Assembly: GCF_014281125.1 (NCBI RefSeq)
Contig: NZ_JACOEA010000003.1
Span: forward strand, 263,121-327,120
From: Lawsonibacter celer
GTDB lineage: Bacteria > Bacillota > Clostridia > Oscillospirales > Oscillospiraceae
DNA length: 64,000 nucleotides
Direction of reading: 5' to 3'
The notes beneath the pieces were generated by a model that searched no databases, was not told the origin of the DNA, and saw only the letters and a list, made by a program, of their open reading frames with translations. The position numbers and the translations under genes are program-made. Of this stretch, positions 35,819-44,560 are shown piece after piece (within the stretch, counting starts at the first letter, position 1; every line of letters begins with the position of its first letter).

Positions 35819-35890
35819 CGAGCTCCCGCCTTGATTTCTCTCCTTCCGGCGGGTATAATAAATCATTCTTTCTGATTGCGAGGTAGTTCC

Positions 35891-36904
35891 ATGCTCCGGA
35901 CTGTGATTCCTCAGGGGTACGCCCCCTGCCTGAACCTGTATGACACCCAGAAGGCTATCGGCCTGCTCAAGCGCCTGTTTGAGGACACCCTGGGTGGCGC
36001 CCTCCATCTGCGCCGGGTCTCCGCCCCCCTGTTTGTGGAGGCCTCCACCGGCCTGAACGACGATCTGAACGGCGTGGAGCGGGCGGTTTCCTTTGACATC
36101 CCCTTTGCCGGGCGGGAGGCCCAGGTGGTCCACTCCCTGGCCAAGTGGAAGCGCATGGCCCTCTACCGCTACCAGTTCTCCGTAGGCGAGGGGCTGTACA
36201 CGGACATGAACGCCATCCGCCGGGACGAGGAGCTGGACAACCTCCATTCGGTCTATGTGGACCAGTGGGACTGGGAGAAGGTCATCGCCCCCCGGGACCG
36301 GAATGTGGACTATCTGAAGGACACGGTGCGCGCCATCGTCAGGGCCATGGGCGAGACCCAGGCCACCCTGCGGGCGGTATTCCCCCAGCTGACCGCCCTG
36401 CCCCAGCTGGAGAGCGAGGTGTCCTTTGTCACCACCCAGGAGCTGGAGGACCGCTGGCCCGCCCTCTCCCCCAAGGAGCGGGAAGACGCCTGGGTGAAGG
36501 AGTACCCCGTCACCTTCCTGATGGGCATCGGCGGGGCCCTGAAGTCCGGAGCCCCCCACGATGGCCGCGCCCCCGACTACGACGACTGGACCCTCAACGG
36601 GGATATCCTGCTGTGGAACCCGGTGCTGGAGCGGGCCTTTGAGGTGTCCTCCATGGGCATCCGGGTGGACCCGGCGGCCCTGGACCGGCAACTGACCATC
36701 GCCGGGTGCGACGAGCGGCGGGCGCTGCCCTTCCACCGGATGCTGCTGGAGGGAAAGCTCCCTCTGACCATCGGCGGCGGTATCGGCCAGTCCCGCCTGT
36801 GCATGCTCCTTCTGGGCAAGGCCCATATCGGCGAGGTGCAGGCCAGCGTCTGGGACCCGGAGACCATACAGGTCTGCCAGGACGCCGGAGTCGTACTGCT
36901 GTAA
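35891..36904 (+). CDS. asnA: Aspartate-ammonia ligase (asparagine synthetase A)
   Basis: The 337-residue protein is the usual AsnA length. It resembles class II aminoacyl-tRNA synthetases, with APLFVEASTGLNDDLNGVER near the start, VYVDQWDWEKVI in the middle and GGGIGQSRLCMLLLGKAHIGE at the end. It makes asparagine from aspartate, ammonia and ATP. ATG 35891 follows GAGGTAG. It is monocistronic and ends at a hairpin before recQ. Confidence 0.95.
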   Translation: MLRTVIPQGYAPCLNLYDTQKAIGLLKRLFEDTLGGALHLRRVSAPLFVEASTGLNDDLNGVERAVSFDIPFAGREAQVVHSLAKWKRMALYRYQFSVGEGLYTDMNAIRRDEELDNLHSVYVDQWDWEKVIAPRDRNVDYLKDTVRAIVRAMGETQATLRAVFPQLTALPQLESEVSFVTTQELEDRWPALSPKEREDAWVKEYPVTFLMGIGGALKSGAPHDGRAPDYDDWTLNGDILLWNPVLERAFEVSSMGIRVDPAALDRQLTIAGCDERRALPFHRMLLEGKLPLTIGGGIGQSRLCMLLLGKAHIGEVQASVWDPETIQVCQDAGVVLL

Positions 36905-36927
36905 CGCCGGTCTGCCCTATCATGTAA

Positions 36928-36964
36928 GAAAAGCCGGGCGGTCTGAGATCGCCTGGCTCTTTCT
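36928..36964. terminator. Terminator between asnA and recQ
   Basis: AAAGCCGGGCG pairs, with a bulge, with CGCCTGGCTCTTT between the two convergent genes; the T end overlaps the recQ stop codon. Confidence 0.7.
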
Positions 36965-38777
36965 ATGTGTTTTCCCGGATCTCCTTCAGAAACGCCGCGC
37001 CATAGCGCTCCAGCTTGGTCCTTCCCACGCCGGAGACCTCCAGCAGCTCCGCCTCGCTCCCCGGGCGCTTGGCGCACATGTCCCGGAGCGTGGCGTCGGA
37101 GAATACCATGTAGGGCGGGATCTTCTGGCCCCGGGCCAAAACGGACCGCAGGGCGCGCAGCCGCTGGAAGAGCCGCTCGTCCCCGGCCTTGTCGGCCGCC
37201 GGCGCCCGCTTTTTCTCCGGCTCCGCCCGCCGCTCCACAGTGATGGTCACCGCGCTCTCCCCGTCCAGCACCCAGCGGGCCCGCTCCCCCAGGCGCAGCG
37301 TGGGATACTGCCCCCCCAGCTGGAGCAGGTACTCCTGCTCCTCCAGGGCCCGAAGCCATCCGTCCACCTGCTCCCGCCGCGCCCCTTTCAGCGCGCCGTA
37401 ACTCTCCAGGCGCTTCAGCCCCCACTGGCGGAGCTTTTGACTCTCCGAGCCCCGCAGCACGTCCGCGATCACGCCCCGGCCGAAGCGCTGCCCGCTCTCG
37501 GCCACGCAGCGCAGAATGGCCTGGGCCTGGCGGGTGATATCCTCCTCCTCCGTGACCCGGCAGCAGTTACCGCAGTTCCCGCAGCGGCCCGCGGCCCCCT
37601 CGCCGAAGTAGTCCAGGATGTACTGGCGCAGACAGCCCTGGGTATGGCAGTAGGCCGTCATCTGCTTCAGGCGGGCGTAGTCCCGCTCCCGCACCTGCTC
37701 CAGGGCGGCCGGGTCCAGGGCGTCGTTCTCCCGGTCCTGCCGGATGAGAAAGCGGGCCGTGGCCTCATCCCTGGGACCGTAAAGCAGAATACACCGGGCC
37801 GGCTCGCCGTCCCGCCCGGCGCGCCCCGCCTCCTGGTAATAGCTCTCCATGTCCTTGGGCATGTTGTAGTGGACCACGTAGCGCACATCAGACTTGTCAA
37901 TGCCCATGCCGAAGGCGTTGGTGGCCACCATCACCCGCACCCGGTCATAGAGAAAATCCTCCTGGCTCTCCCGCCGCTCCTCCTGCTCCAGGCCCGCGTG
38001 GTAGCGGGCGGCGGACACCCCTTGGGCCTGAAGGTCCCGGCATACCTGCTCCACCCCCTTGCGGGTGGCACAGTATACGATGCCGCTCTCCCCTGGGTGG
38101 GCGGCCACAATTTCCCGCAGCCAGCCCGGTTTGTCCCTCTCCCGGCCCCGTCGCACCTCAAAACAGAGGTTGGGCCGGTCAAAGCCGGTGACCAGCTGGA
38201 AGGGATCCCGCAGCTTCAGCAGCGTCCGGATGTCCCGCCGCACGGTCTGGGTGGCGGTGGCCGTAAATGCGGCCACCACCGGCCGCCGGGGCAGCCTGTC
38301 CACAAAATCCGGAATGGCCAGATAATGGGGGCGGAAATCCTGCCCCCACTGGGAGACGCAGTGGGCCTCGTCCACCGCCACCAGGGAGATAGGAGCACGG
38401 AGGGCAAAATCCAAAAACCGCTCGGTCTCCAGCCGCTCCGGCGCCACGTAGATCAGCTTATACTGCCCTGCCCGGGCACGCTCCAGGGCCAGGGCATACT
38501 GCCGCTCGGTCAGGGCGCTGTTGAGGAAGGCGGCGGGTATGCCTGCCTGGACCAGGGCAGCCACCTGGTCCCGCATCAGGGAAATAAGCGGGGAAACCAC
38601 CAGCGTAACGCCCTCCATCATCAGGGCGGGCAGCTGAAAGCACAGGGATTTGCCCGCCCCGGTGGGCATCACCGCCGCCACGTCCCGACCGGAGAGGAGG
38701 GCGGAGACGATCTCCTCCTGTCCCTCCCGGAAGTGCGAATAGCCGAAGTAGGTTTTCAATGCGTTCTGCAATTCCAT
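36963..38777 (-). CDS. recQ: ATP-dependent DNA helicase RecQ
   Basis: The 604-residue protein has the RecQ helicase core with Walker A (MPTGAGKSLCFQLPAL), the DEAH box in VAVDEAHCVSQWGQDFRPHY and motif VI (YYQEAGRAGRDGEPA). The RQC zinc cysteines are in GRCGNCGNCC, and a C-terminal HRDC domain contains AELLEVSGVGRTKLERYGAAF. It unwinds DNA in repair and recombination. The N-terminus MELQNALKTYFGYSHFREGQEE is typical. It stands alone on the minus strand. Confidence 0.95.
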   Translation of the reverse strand: MELQNALKTYFGYSHFREGQEEIVSALLSGRDVAAVMPTGAGKSLCFQLPALMMEGVTLVVSPLISLMRDQVAALVQAGIPAAFLNSALTERQYALALERARAGQYKLIYVAPERLETERFLDFALRAPISLVAVDEAHCVSQWGQDFRPHYLAIPDFVDRLPRRPVVAAFTATATQTVRRDIRTLLKLRDPFQLVTGFDRPNLCFEVRRGRERDKPGWLREIVAAHPGESGIVYCATRKGVEQVCRDLQAQGVSAARYHAGLEQEERRESQEDFLYDRVRVMVATNAFGMGIDKSDVRYVVHYNMPKDMESYYQEAGRAGRDGEPARCILLYGPRDEATARFLIRQDRENDALDPAALEQVRERDYARLKQMTAYCHTQGCLRQYILDYFGEGAAGRCGNCGNCCRVTEEEDITRQAQAILRCVAESGQRFGRGVIADVLRGSESQKLRQWGLKRLESYGALKGARREQVDGWLRALEEQEYLLQLGGQYPTLRLGERARWVLDGESAVTITVERRAEPEKKRAPAADKAGDERLFQRLRALRSVLARGQKIPPYMVFSDATLRDMCAKRPGSEAELLEVSGVGRTKLERYGAAFLKEIRENT

Positions 38778-38844
38778 GGCGCGCGGCTCCTTTATCCTGT
38801 GTTTGTTCCATTATACCGCGCCCACCGGGTCTTTTTCAATGGCA

Positions 38845-38870
38845 AGGGGAGGGCCTGCGGGCCCTCCCCT
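38845..38870. terminator. Hairpin after dpaB
   Basis: AGGGGAGGGCC pairs with GGCCCTCCCCT around TGCG just downstream of the dpaB stop (38874). The minus-strand tail has few T residues. Confidence 0.5.
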
Positions 38871-38873
38871 CGG

Positions 38874-39458
38874 TCACCCGGCCGGTCCCAGCAGGAGCGG
38901 CTGGAGCTGCTTTCCCGCCAGAGCGGCCTCAATCGTCTGCGTCACCTGGCCGAAATCCGCCACCACGGAGGTGGGCTTCCTCACCGGGTCATCCTGGCGG
39001 AACGGGACAAAATACACGTTCTTTTTGTCCAGCAAAGCCCCGATGTTTTTGGCAGAGCCGGCCAGGGCATCATTGGTGGATACGGCGATAACCAGGGGCC
39101 TGCCGTTGCGCAGGTGGGCCTTGGCCGCCATAGTCACCGCCGTGTCCGTAATCCCGCAGGCCAGCTTGGCCAGGGTGTTTCCCGTACAGGGACAGATGAC
39201 CAGCACATCCAGCAGCCCCTGGGGACCGATGGGCTCTGCCTTTGCAATGGTGTCCACCACCCGTCTGCCGCAGATGCGCTCCATCTCCCGGAGGAAATCA
39301 TGGGCGTTGCCGAAACGGGTGTCCGTGGCGGCGCTGGTTTCCGAGACAATAGGGACCACATCCTCAAACCTGGCGCGCACCTGTTCCAAGGCCGCCATGG
39401 CCCGGTCGTAAGTACAGAAGGACCCGCAGAAGGCGTATCCCACTCTGATTGCTTCCAT
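38874..39458 (-). CDS. dpaB: Dipicolinate synthase subunit B (SpoVFB)
   Basis: The 194-residue flavoprotein-like subunit reads VGYAFCGSFCTYDRAMAALE at the start, then VSETSAATDTRFG and VICPCTGNTLAKLACGITDT, all hallmarks of SpoVFB. With subunit A it oxidises dihydrodipicolinate to dipicolinic acid in the mother cell, giving spores heat resistance. Its start lies two bases after the dpaA stop codon, the usual coupled arrangement. This gene is intact although dpaA is interrupted, so it can only form an active enzyme if dpaA is rebuilt. Confidence 0.93.
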   Translation of the reverse strand: MEAIRVGYAFCGSFCTYDRAMAALEQVRARFEDVVPIVSETSAATDTRFGNAHDFLREMERICGRRVVDTIAKAEPIGPQGLLDVLVICPCTGNTLAKLACGITDTAVTMAAKAHLRNGRPLVIAVSTNDALAGSAKNIGALLDKKNVYFVPFRQDDPVRKPTSVVADFGQVTQTIEAALAGKQLQPLLLGPAG

Positions 39459-39460
39459 AG

Positions 39461-39601
39461 TTACACTCCCAACTCGTGCAGAATGTTATAAATGGTGTTT
39501 TTGATGCTTCTGCCCGCCGTCACCGGAGCCACCTTGCCGGGCAGGGACAGAGCCCAGATGACTCGTGTGCCCAGTCGGGCGGCGGCATCAAAGTCCACCC
39601 C
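39461..39601 (-). pseudogene. dpaA: dpaA, C-terminal fragment (interrupted gene)
   Basis: The minus-strand frame reads GVDFDAAARLGTRVIWALSL, then PGKVAPVTAGRSIKNTIYNI and ends LHELGV. This is the end of dipicolinate synthase subunit A, with the conserved LPGKVAPxTAG block. It is cut at the GG/CC core of an integrated element after the first codons; the preceding part of the protein (ending DLASKPGG) lies 6.4 kb away at 45994-46346. The stop is two bases from dpaB. Joining the two CC cores gives Lys-Pro-Gly-Gly-Val-Asp-Phe in one frame, the expected sequence of the family. It is labelled pseudogene only in the present arrangement. Confidence 0.88.
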
Positions 39602-39614
39602 GGCTGGTGTGGGA
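39600..39614. repeat. Element A left end: core CC plus 13-bp inverted-repeat arm
   Basis: CC (39600-39601) is followed by GGCTGGTGTGGGA (39602-39614). The exact complement of the arm, TCCCACACCAGCC, precedes CC at the other end (45981-45995). A non-palindromic two-base core flanked by symmetric arms is the layout of large serine recombinase sites. Confidence 0.85.
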
Positions 39615-39633
39615 AATGGCCGGACCGGCGACA

Positions 39634-39669
39634 AAAACAGCGTGGACGGGATCCCGTCCACGCTGTTTT
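39634..39669. terminator. Palindromic terminator after recombinase A
   Basis: AAAACAGCGTGGACGGGA and its exact complement form a 36-base palindrome four bases after the recombinase stop and 20 bases before the element end. It would insulate the recombinase from dpaB. Confidence 0.85.
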
Positions 39670-39673
39670 CCCC

Positions 39674-40978
39674 TTATCCCTCCTGTGCCCGAAACCGAAA
39701 CACCAACTCCAGCTCTCCCCGCTCCCCCACCAGGACGCGCTCCACCAGGGTAACCAGAGTCCTCCGCTCCGGCGGGTCAAAGGCGAGCAGCCGGCGGGCG
39801 GCCTGGACGGCGCGCTGGGGCTCCTCCGCTTTCTTTCGGCGGTTCGGGGCACAGACGAGCGCCTCCGGCCCGATTTCCGCACTCAGGCGGCGCAGCTGGT
39901 CGGTCAGCGCCTGCAGGACCGCCGCCTCCCGCACCCGGTGGGGCGTACACAGGCCCAGCCGTCCGGAGCGGCGGTACCGGCTACACACCAGCACCGCGCC
40001 GCCCGCGGTCCGCACACAGGCCATGGGCGCGCCGCAGCAGGCACAGAACACAAGGCCGGTGAGCAGCCGGCGCGCCCCGGCCGCCGGGGTATAGCTGTGG
40101 GTGCGCAGCAGTCGCTGCGCCTGGTCAAAATCCGCCTGGCTGACCAGGGGCGCGTGGGTGTTGGGGATGGTGACCCACTCCTCCGCGGACAACGTCCGCC
40201 GACGGTTCACCTTATACCCCAGCTTTTCCGTGCGCCGCTGGGTCAGGTGCCCGGCGTAGGTGGGGTTGGTGAGGATCCGGCGCACCATGGTGTCGCTCCA
40301 CACCCCGCCCCCCGCGCCGCTCCGGCAGGCCGCCGGGGTGGGCACCCCGGCCCGGGTAAGGGCCTTCGCGGTCCCCAGCACAGACTCCAGAGCCAGATAG
40401 GTCTGAAACACCCGTACCGCCACCCAGGCGGCGGTGGGGTCGGGCAGCAGATGTCCCTTTTGCGCCGGGTCCTTTTGGTAGCCCAGCGGAGGTGCGGACC
40501 CGATAAACAGCCCCTCCCGTCTGCGGGTGTCCAGGGCGGTGCGCACCTTGCGGGAGATATCCGCAGTATAAAAATCGTTTGCTGCGGCCAGGAAGGGCAG
40601 CGCCAGGCTGTTCCCAAGGCCGGACGCCGTATCCACCCCCTCGTTGACTGCGATGTAGCGCACCCCGTGGGTGGGGAAATAGACCTGATAATAGTAGAGG
40701 GTTCCGATCTGATCCCTGCCCAGGCGAGACAGATCCTTGGTGACCACCGTATCGATGCGCCGTGCCTCAATGTCCGCCAGCAGCCGCTGAAAAGCGGGCC
40801 GCTGGAAGGTTGTGCCCGACCACCCGTCGTCGGCGTACTCCGCCGCCGCCGTCCACCCCCGCTCTCGCACATAGCCCAGCAGAAAGGCCCGCTGGTTGGA
40901 GATACTCATGGATTCCTCCCGCCCATTCTCGTCGTCTCGGGACAGGCGGAGGTAAAGACCTACCCGCGGGGCGGCCAA
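39674..40978 (-). CDS. Large serine recombinase of element A
   Basis: The protein of about 434 residues starts MAAPRVGLYLRLSRDDENG, with catalytic Ser13 in the RLS motif. The resolvase domain has YADDGWSGTTFQRPAFQRLL and VVTKDLSRLGRDQIGTLYYY. A recombinase domain follows with PLGYQKDP and ILTNPTYAGHL, then a zinc ribbon with CACCGAPM and a second cysteine pair, and a basic C-terminus. It is of the TnpX/TndX kind. TTG 40978 with GGGAG 6 bases upstream is preferred; the longer frame to 41092 would add a low-complexity Ala/Gly tract lying over another small ORF. It is adjacent to one end of the element, as integrase genes usually are. Confidence 0.9.
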   Translation of the reverse strand: MAAPRVGLYLRLSRDDENGREESMSISNQRAFLLGYVRERGWTAAAEYADDGWSGTTFQRPAFQRLLADIEARRIDTVVTKDLSRLGRDQIGTLYYYQVYFPTHGVRYIAVNEGVDTASGLGNSLALPFLAAANDFYTADISRKVRTALDTRRREGLFIGSAPPLGYQKDPAQKGHLLPDPTAAWVAVRVFQTYLALESVLGTAKALTRAGVPTPAACRSGAGGGVWSDTMVRRILTNPTYAGHLTQRRTEKLGYKVNRRRTLSAEEWVTIPNTHAPLVSQADFDQAQRLLRTHSYTPAAGARRLLTGLVFCACCGAPMACVRTAGGAVLVCSRYRRSGRLGLCTPHRVREAAVLQALTDQLRRLSAEIGPEALVCAPNRRKKAEEPQRAVQAARRLLAFDPPERRTLVTLVERVLVGERGELELVFRFRAQEG

Positions 40979-41085
40979 GGCTGCTCCCGTTCCCCGTTTT
41001 CCAGCGCCAGCAGCTGCCGCAGCAGCTGTTCCAGCGTCTCCCCCTGCTCGGAAAAACGGCACGTCACCGGCACGTCGCGTTCCAT
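40960..41085 (-). CDS. Small TnpW-like ORF overlapping recombinase A
   Basis: The 41-codon frame starts MERDVPVTCRFSEQGETLEQ, continues LLRQLLALEN and ends PWPPRG with TAG. It overlaps the recombinase start by 19 bases, suggesting coupling. The pattern of a short beta strand, FSEQG and a helix rich in Leu and Glu resembles the TnpW protein of the tet(W) transposon here (VLTVSGFFKQGATDTAADKM at 60239-60427), which also precedes its recombinase. A purine-rich ribosome site (AAGGGGG) lies upstream. The function is unknown; a recombination-direction factor is a possibility. Confidence 0.55.
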   Translation of the reverse strand: MERDVPVTCRFSEQGETLEQLLRQLLALENGEREQPWPPRG

Positions 41086-41155
41086 TCCCCATCGCCCCCT
41101 TCTCCTGCTATGCTATTCTGCGGCGGGGACGGGTATGCCCGGCCGGCCCGGACAC

Positions 41156-41195
41156 AAAAAAGGGACCCCGGCCTGGCGGCCGGGGTCCCTTTTTT
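41156..41195. terminator. Strong bidirectional terminator after the AtuA operon
   Basis: AAAAAAGGGACCCCGGCC pairs perfectly with GGCCGGGGTCCCTTTTTT around TGGC, six bases after the last cargo gene. Confidence 0.95.
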
Positions 41196-41201
41196 CAAAA
41201 T

Positions 41202-41501
41202 TCAGATGTCCATGTTCAGCAGGTAAGAGCTCAGGCCCTTGCCGTGCATATCCACAGACAGGGAGCGGGTCACGCCGCCGCCCAGGGCGGCGTACATGAC
41301 GAAATTGAGGGCGTGGATGTTGGGTAGCTCATAGCGGACCACCTCGCCCTTGACCATGCCCTTGAAGTGCTCTTTTACCTTCTCGGCGGTGACCTTCTCC
41401 TTCAGGAGCTCAAAATCCTTGGGATCATAGGCGATGAGGGAGATATTGGAAATGTTGCCCTTGTCTCCGGTGCGGGAGTGGGCGATATCCCAGAGTTTCA
41501 T
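41202..41501 (-). CDS. AtuA-related small protein
   Basis: The 99-residue protein begins MKLWDIAHSRTGDKGNISNI, a sequence that in many AtuA-type proteins forms the C-terminal domain and in others a separate small subunit. It ends with LGGGVTRSLSVDMHGKGLSS. It lies 14 bases after the AtuA-family gene, so the two probably form one enzyme. The family's chemistry is poorly known; it is linked to catabolism of branched or hydroxylated acyl compounds. Confidence 0.85.
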   Translation of the reverse strand: MKLWDIAHSRTGDKGNISNISLIAYDPKDFELLKEKVTAEKVKEHFKGMVKGEVVRYELPNIHALNFVMYAALGGGVTRSLSVDMHGKGLSSYLLNMDI

Positions 41502-41515
41502 AGTGAAAAACCTCC

Positions 41516-42862
41516 TTAGACTTCAAAAATCTCAGCTTCGGGATGCACATCGTCGCGGTTGACCAGGATGGAGGCCACCGAGACGATGTCCCGGGTGCGC
41601 TTGACCGCGCCGCAGCCGCCGGCGGGGCCGTTGGTGTACAGGGCCTCCACCTCGTTGGCGATAATGTCGGCCTCGGCCTTGGTCTTGGCGCGGCCGGCCA
41701 CCCGGACGCGCACCTCGCTGGGCTCTTCACTATACTTGAAGTCGGGGTTCCAGTACAGGCTGTTGCAGCCGATGATATCGAACTTCAGCTCGTCAAACAC
41801 GTTGGGCGCAACCAGCTCCAGGCGCTCCTTCAGGATCTCCAGGGCCAGCTTGGCGCGGTTGACGCAGCCGGGGCCGCCGTAGCTGATTTCGCCGTCACCG
41901 ATAAAGCAGTCGCGGTAGCCGATGGAACACTTGAAGGTCTGGGTCTTTTCCTTGCCGGTGGCGCCCTCTACCTTGACCACATCCTTGGCGGTCTGGGTGA
42001 ACTTGACCTGCTTGAAGTTGGCCACCACGTCGGGGGTGAAGTAATTCTCCGGGTCGTGAATCTCGTAGACGATCTGCTCGGAGCAGGTCTCCACGGTGAC
42101 CATGCCGCCCGCCTCGGGAACCTTGGTCACAAAGAAGGAGCCGTCCTCGCTGATCTCAATGATGGGGAAGCCCAGGTGGCCCACGCCGGGCACATCCTTT
42201 TTGCCGGGCTCGGCAAAGTAGCCGCCGGTGACCTGTCCGCCGCACTCCAGCAGGTGGCCCACCATGGTGCCCTTGCCCAGCTTATCCCAGTCGTCCAGAG
42301 ACCAGCCGAACTCATGGATGATGGGGGCCATGAAGATGGCCGGGTCGGACACGCGGCCGGTGATGACCACGTCGGCGCCCAGATCCAGGGCCTTTAGAAT
42401 GCCCTCCACACCCATGTAGGCGTTGGCGGAGACAATCTCGCCGGGCAGCTTGGACAGCGGCTCATGGGTCTCCCACACCTCAGTGTCCATATACTTGTCG
42501 ATGACAGGCAACAGGTCGTCGCCGGTGACGCAGGCGATCTTCATGCCGCTGAGACCGTGCTTGCGGGCGATCTCCACGCACTTCTTGGCCGCGGCCTGGG
42601 GATTGGCGGAGCCCATGTTGGTGATGAGCTTCACCTTGTGCTCCCAGCACAGGGGTAGAGCCTTCTCCATGCGGTGCTCCAGCAGGCCGTTATAGCCCTT
42701 GGTGGGGTCCTTCAGCTTGGCCTGCTGGCCGATGGCAATGGTGCGCTCAGCCAAGCACTCATAGCTGATGTAATCCAGGTTGCCCTTTTCAATGAGCTCC
42801 AGGGAGGGCTCCAGGCGGTCACCAGCGTAGCCCGCGCCGCTGCCGATACGGATGCTTCTCAT
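41516..42862 (-). CDS. AtuA-family protein (DUF1446, acyclic terpene utilization type)
   Basis: The 448-residue protein begins MRSIRIGSGAGYAGDRLEPS, the signature of the AtuA/DUF1446 family. Conserved blocks include LDLGADVVITGRVSDPAIFM and YFAEPGKKDVPGVGHLGFPI. In Pseudomonas, AtuA is needed for citronellol and geraniol breakdown, but its reaction is not defined. In anaerobes the same family occurs with carboxylate transporters, as here. It forms an operon with the small subunit and the CitMHS-type transporter, behind a sigma-54 promoter. The substrate is unknown. Confidence 0.85.
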   Translation of the reverse strand: MRSIRIGSGAGYAGDRLEPSLELIEKGNLDYISYECLAERTIAIGQQAKLKDPTKGYNGLLEHRMEKALPLCWEHKVKLITNMGSANPQAAAKKCVEIARKHGLSGMKIACVTGDDLLPVIDKYMDTEVWETHEPLSKLPGEIVSANAYMGVEGILKALDLGADVVITGRVSDPAIFMAPIIHEFGWSLDDWDKLGKGTMVGHLLECGGQVTGGYFAEPGKKDVPGVGHLGFPIIEISEDGSFFVTKVPEAGGMVTVETCSEQIVYEIHDPENYFTPDVVANFKQVKFTQTAKDVVKVEGATGKEKTQTFKCSIGYRDCFIGDGEISYGGPGCVNRAKLALEILKERLELVAPNVFDELKFDIIGCNSLYWNPDFKYSEEPSEVRVRVAGRAKTKAEADIIANEVEALYTNGPAGGCGAVKRTRDIVSVASILVNRDDVHPEAEIFEV

Positions 42863-42901
42863 AATAAGACTTCCTTTCTCAAACGAAACCTAGATGTATG
42901 G

Positions 42902-44281
42902 TCAGATGGTGATCCCACCGGTAATGACGCCCACCACCAGCATAATGATGGTCAGCAGGAAAGCCGCGGGGATGGTCTTTTTCTGGTGCTCGCCCAGGTC
43001 CACACCGGCCAGGCCCACCAGCAGGAAGGTGGAGGCAGTCAGCGGAGAGACCGGGAAGCCCGTGGTCATCTGGCCCAGGATGGCGGCCTGACCCACGTTG
43101 ACGCCGGCCACGCCGAAGCCCTCGGCGGTCTGTGCCAGCACGGGCAGTACGCCGTAGTAGAAGGAATCGGGGTCAAAGAGCAGAGAGGCGGGCATGGCAA
43201 TCACGCCGGTGATAATGGGGAAGAAGCGGCCCAGAGACGCGGGAATCAGGGCGGTGAGGGCAGTGGCCATCTCGGTGATCATGCCGGTGCCCTTCATAAT
43301 GCCGGTAAAGCAGCCGGCGGCAAAGAGCACGGAGCACATCATCAGGCACTCCTTGGCATGGGCGTCCACACGGGCCTTGGACTCCTTGACGCTGGGGTAG
43401 TTAATGACAGTGGCCAGCACATAGAACACCATAAAGACCACGGCCGGGGCAAAGCCGGAGAACAGCAGGGACAGAATCGCAGCAAGAATGAGAATAATGT
43501 TCACAGGGAACAGCTTGGGCCGCAGCAGGGCCTTCTGCTCATCGGTGAGCTCAGCGGCGGTGACGTTGGCGCTGGCCAGAGCCACAGCACCGATACGCGC
43601 CTTCTCACGCTTGCCCATAAAGGCGGCGAACACAACCACACAGACCAGACCCACGATGACCGCGGGCAGCACGGGCATAAACAGATCCTTTACCACATCC
43701 ACCTGCAGGGCGGTGGCGGCGCGAATGGTGGGGCCGCCCCAGGGGAGGATATTCATGGTGCCGGCGGCCAGGGCCACAATGGTGGCCAAGGTGGTGCGCT
43801 TCATGCCCACCGCGTCGTACAGAGGCACCAGCGGAGGGATGCAGATCAGGAAGGTAACGGCGCCGGAGCCATCCAGATGGACGCACATGGCCAGAATGGC
43901 AGTGCCGATGGCGATCTTTACCGGATCGGTGCCCATAAACTTGGTAATGCCGCCGATGATGGGGCGGAAGGTACCCGCGTCGGTCAGAACACCGAAGAAC
44001 AGGATGGAGAAGATGAACATGACGCCGGTGGCGGCCACAGAGCCGATGCCGGAGGAGCCGGTGATCATCTTACCCAGGCTCTTGAAGTTGGCGACAAAGT
44101 CAATGACGCCGGGGGTCCCCTCTGCGGCCCCCTCCGGGACCACTGCGATGAAGAAGCAGGCGATAATGCCGGTAATGACGGGGACTGCGATCAGGGCCAC
44201 CAGGGGTGACGCCTTTTTGGTCATAATGAGCACGAGCATCACGATGACCGTTACAAATCCGAGTATTGCGAGTGCTGACAT
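42902..44281 (-). CDS. CitMHS-type carboxylate transporter
   Basis: The 459-residue membrane protein has about 12 segments and begins [20 protein letters not shown]. Features such as [20 protein letters not shown] and [16 protein letters not shown] match citrate-metal/proton symporters of the CitMHS family within the ion transporter superfamily. It should import the acid handled by the two AtuA-type proteins. ATG 44281 has AGGAGG; the longer frame to 44392 would cross the sigma-54 promoter. It is the first gene of the operon. Confidence 0.85.
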   Translation of the reverse strand: MSALAILGFVTVIVMLVLIMTKKASPLVALIAVPVITGIIACFFIAVVPEGAAEGTPGVIDFVANFKSLGKMITGSSGIGSVAATGVMFIFSILFFGVLTDAGTFRPIIGGITKFMGTDPVKIAIGTAILAMCVHLDGSGAVTFLICIPPLVPLYDAVGMKRTTLATIVALAAGTMNILPWGGPTIRAATALQVDVVKDLFMPVLPAVIVGLVCVVVFAAFMGKREKARIGAVALASANVTAAELTDEQKALLRPKLFPVNIILILAAILSLLFSGFAPAVVFMVFYVLATVINYPSVKESKARVDAHAKECLMMCSVLFAAGCFTGIMKGTGMITEMATALTALIPASLGRFFPIITGVIAMPASLLFDPDSFYYGVLPVLAQTAEGFGVAGVNVGQAAILGQMTTGFPVSPLTASTFLLVGLAGVDLGEHQKKTIPAAFLLTIIMLVVGVITGGITI

Positions 44282-44344
44282 GTTGGTATTCCTCCTCTTA
44301 ACAAATTGCAACCAATTCCCAAAGCTGCGTACAGCCAAATTAAT

Positions 44345-44360
44345 TGCAATTTTCGTGCCA
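44345..44360 (-). promoter_or_regulatory. Sigma-54 promoter of the element A cargo operon
   Basis: The minus strand reads TGGCACGAAAATTGCA, a perfect match to TGGCACRNNNNTTGCW. The start of transcription would be near 44334, about 50 bases before the transporter ATG. Confidence 0.93.
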
Positions 44361-44446
44361 ACTTTTAAGCAGCCGCTCTGTTTTCCCCGCAATCCGCTGC
44401 GCCCCAGCTGGTTTATCTTCCTTTTCCCACAAAGGATAAGGCCGCT

Positions 44447-44472
44447 CCAATTTCCAGTTTTTTAGAAATTGG
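44447..44472. promoter_or_regulatory. Candidate activator site 1 (palindrome)
   Basis: CCAATTTC and GAAATTGG frame CAGTTTTTTA, giving a 26-base dyad about 90 bases upstream of the sigma-54 promoter. The inner 16 bases TTCCAGTTTTTTAGAA recur at 44545-44560. Confidence 0.65.
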
Positions 44473-44544
44473 GGCGGCCGATTTTCCCGAAAAAGGTCGG
44501 TGGTTCCTTGCCGTATCTGGTCTTTCTAAAATTCAAGAATACAA

Positions 44545-44560
44545 TTCCAGTTTTTTAGAA
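44545..44560. promoter_or_regulatory. Candidate activator site 2
   Basis: TTCCAGTTTTTTAGAA repeats the core of site 1 exactly, 98 bases further upstream and directly next to the stop codon of the activator gene. Two spaced copies are typical enhancer-like sites for hexameric sigma-54 activators. Confidence 0.65.

Noticed and set aside
39674..41092. Recombinase A starting at 41092
   Set aside because: The extra 38 residues are an Ala/Gly-rich stretch overlapping a better small frame; TTG 40978 with GGGAG gives the normal recombinase N-terminus.
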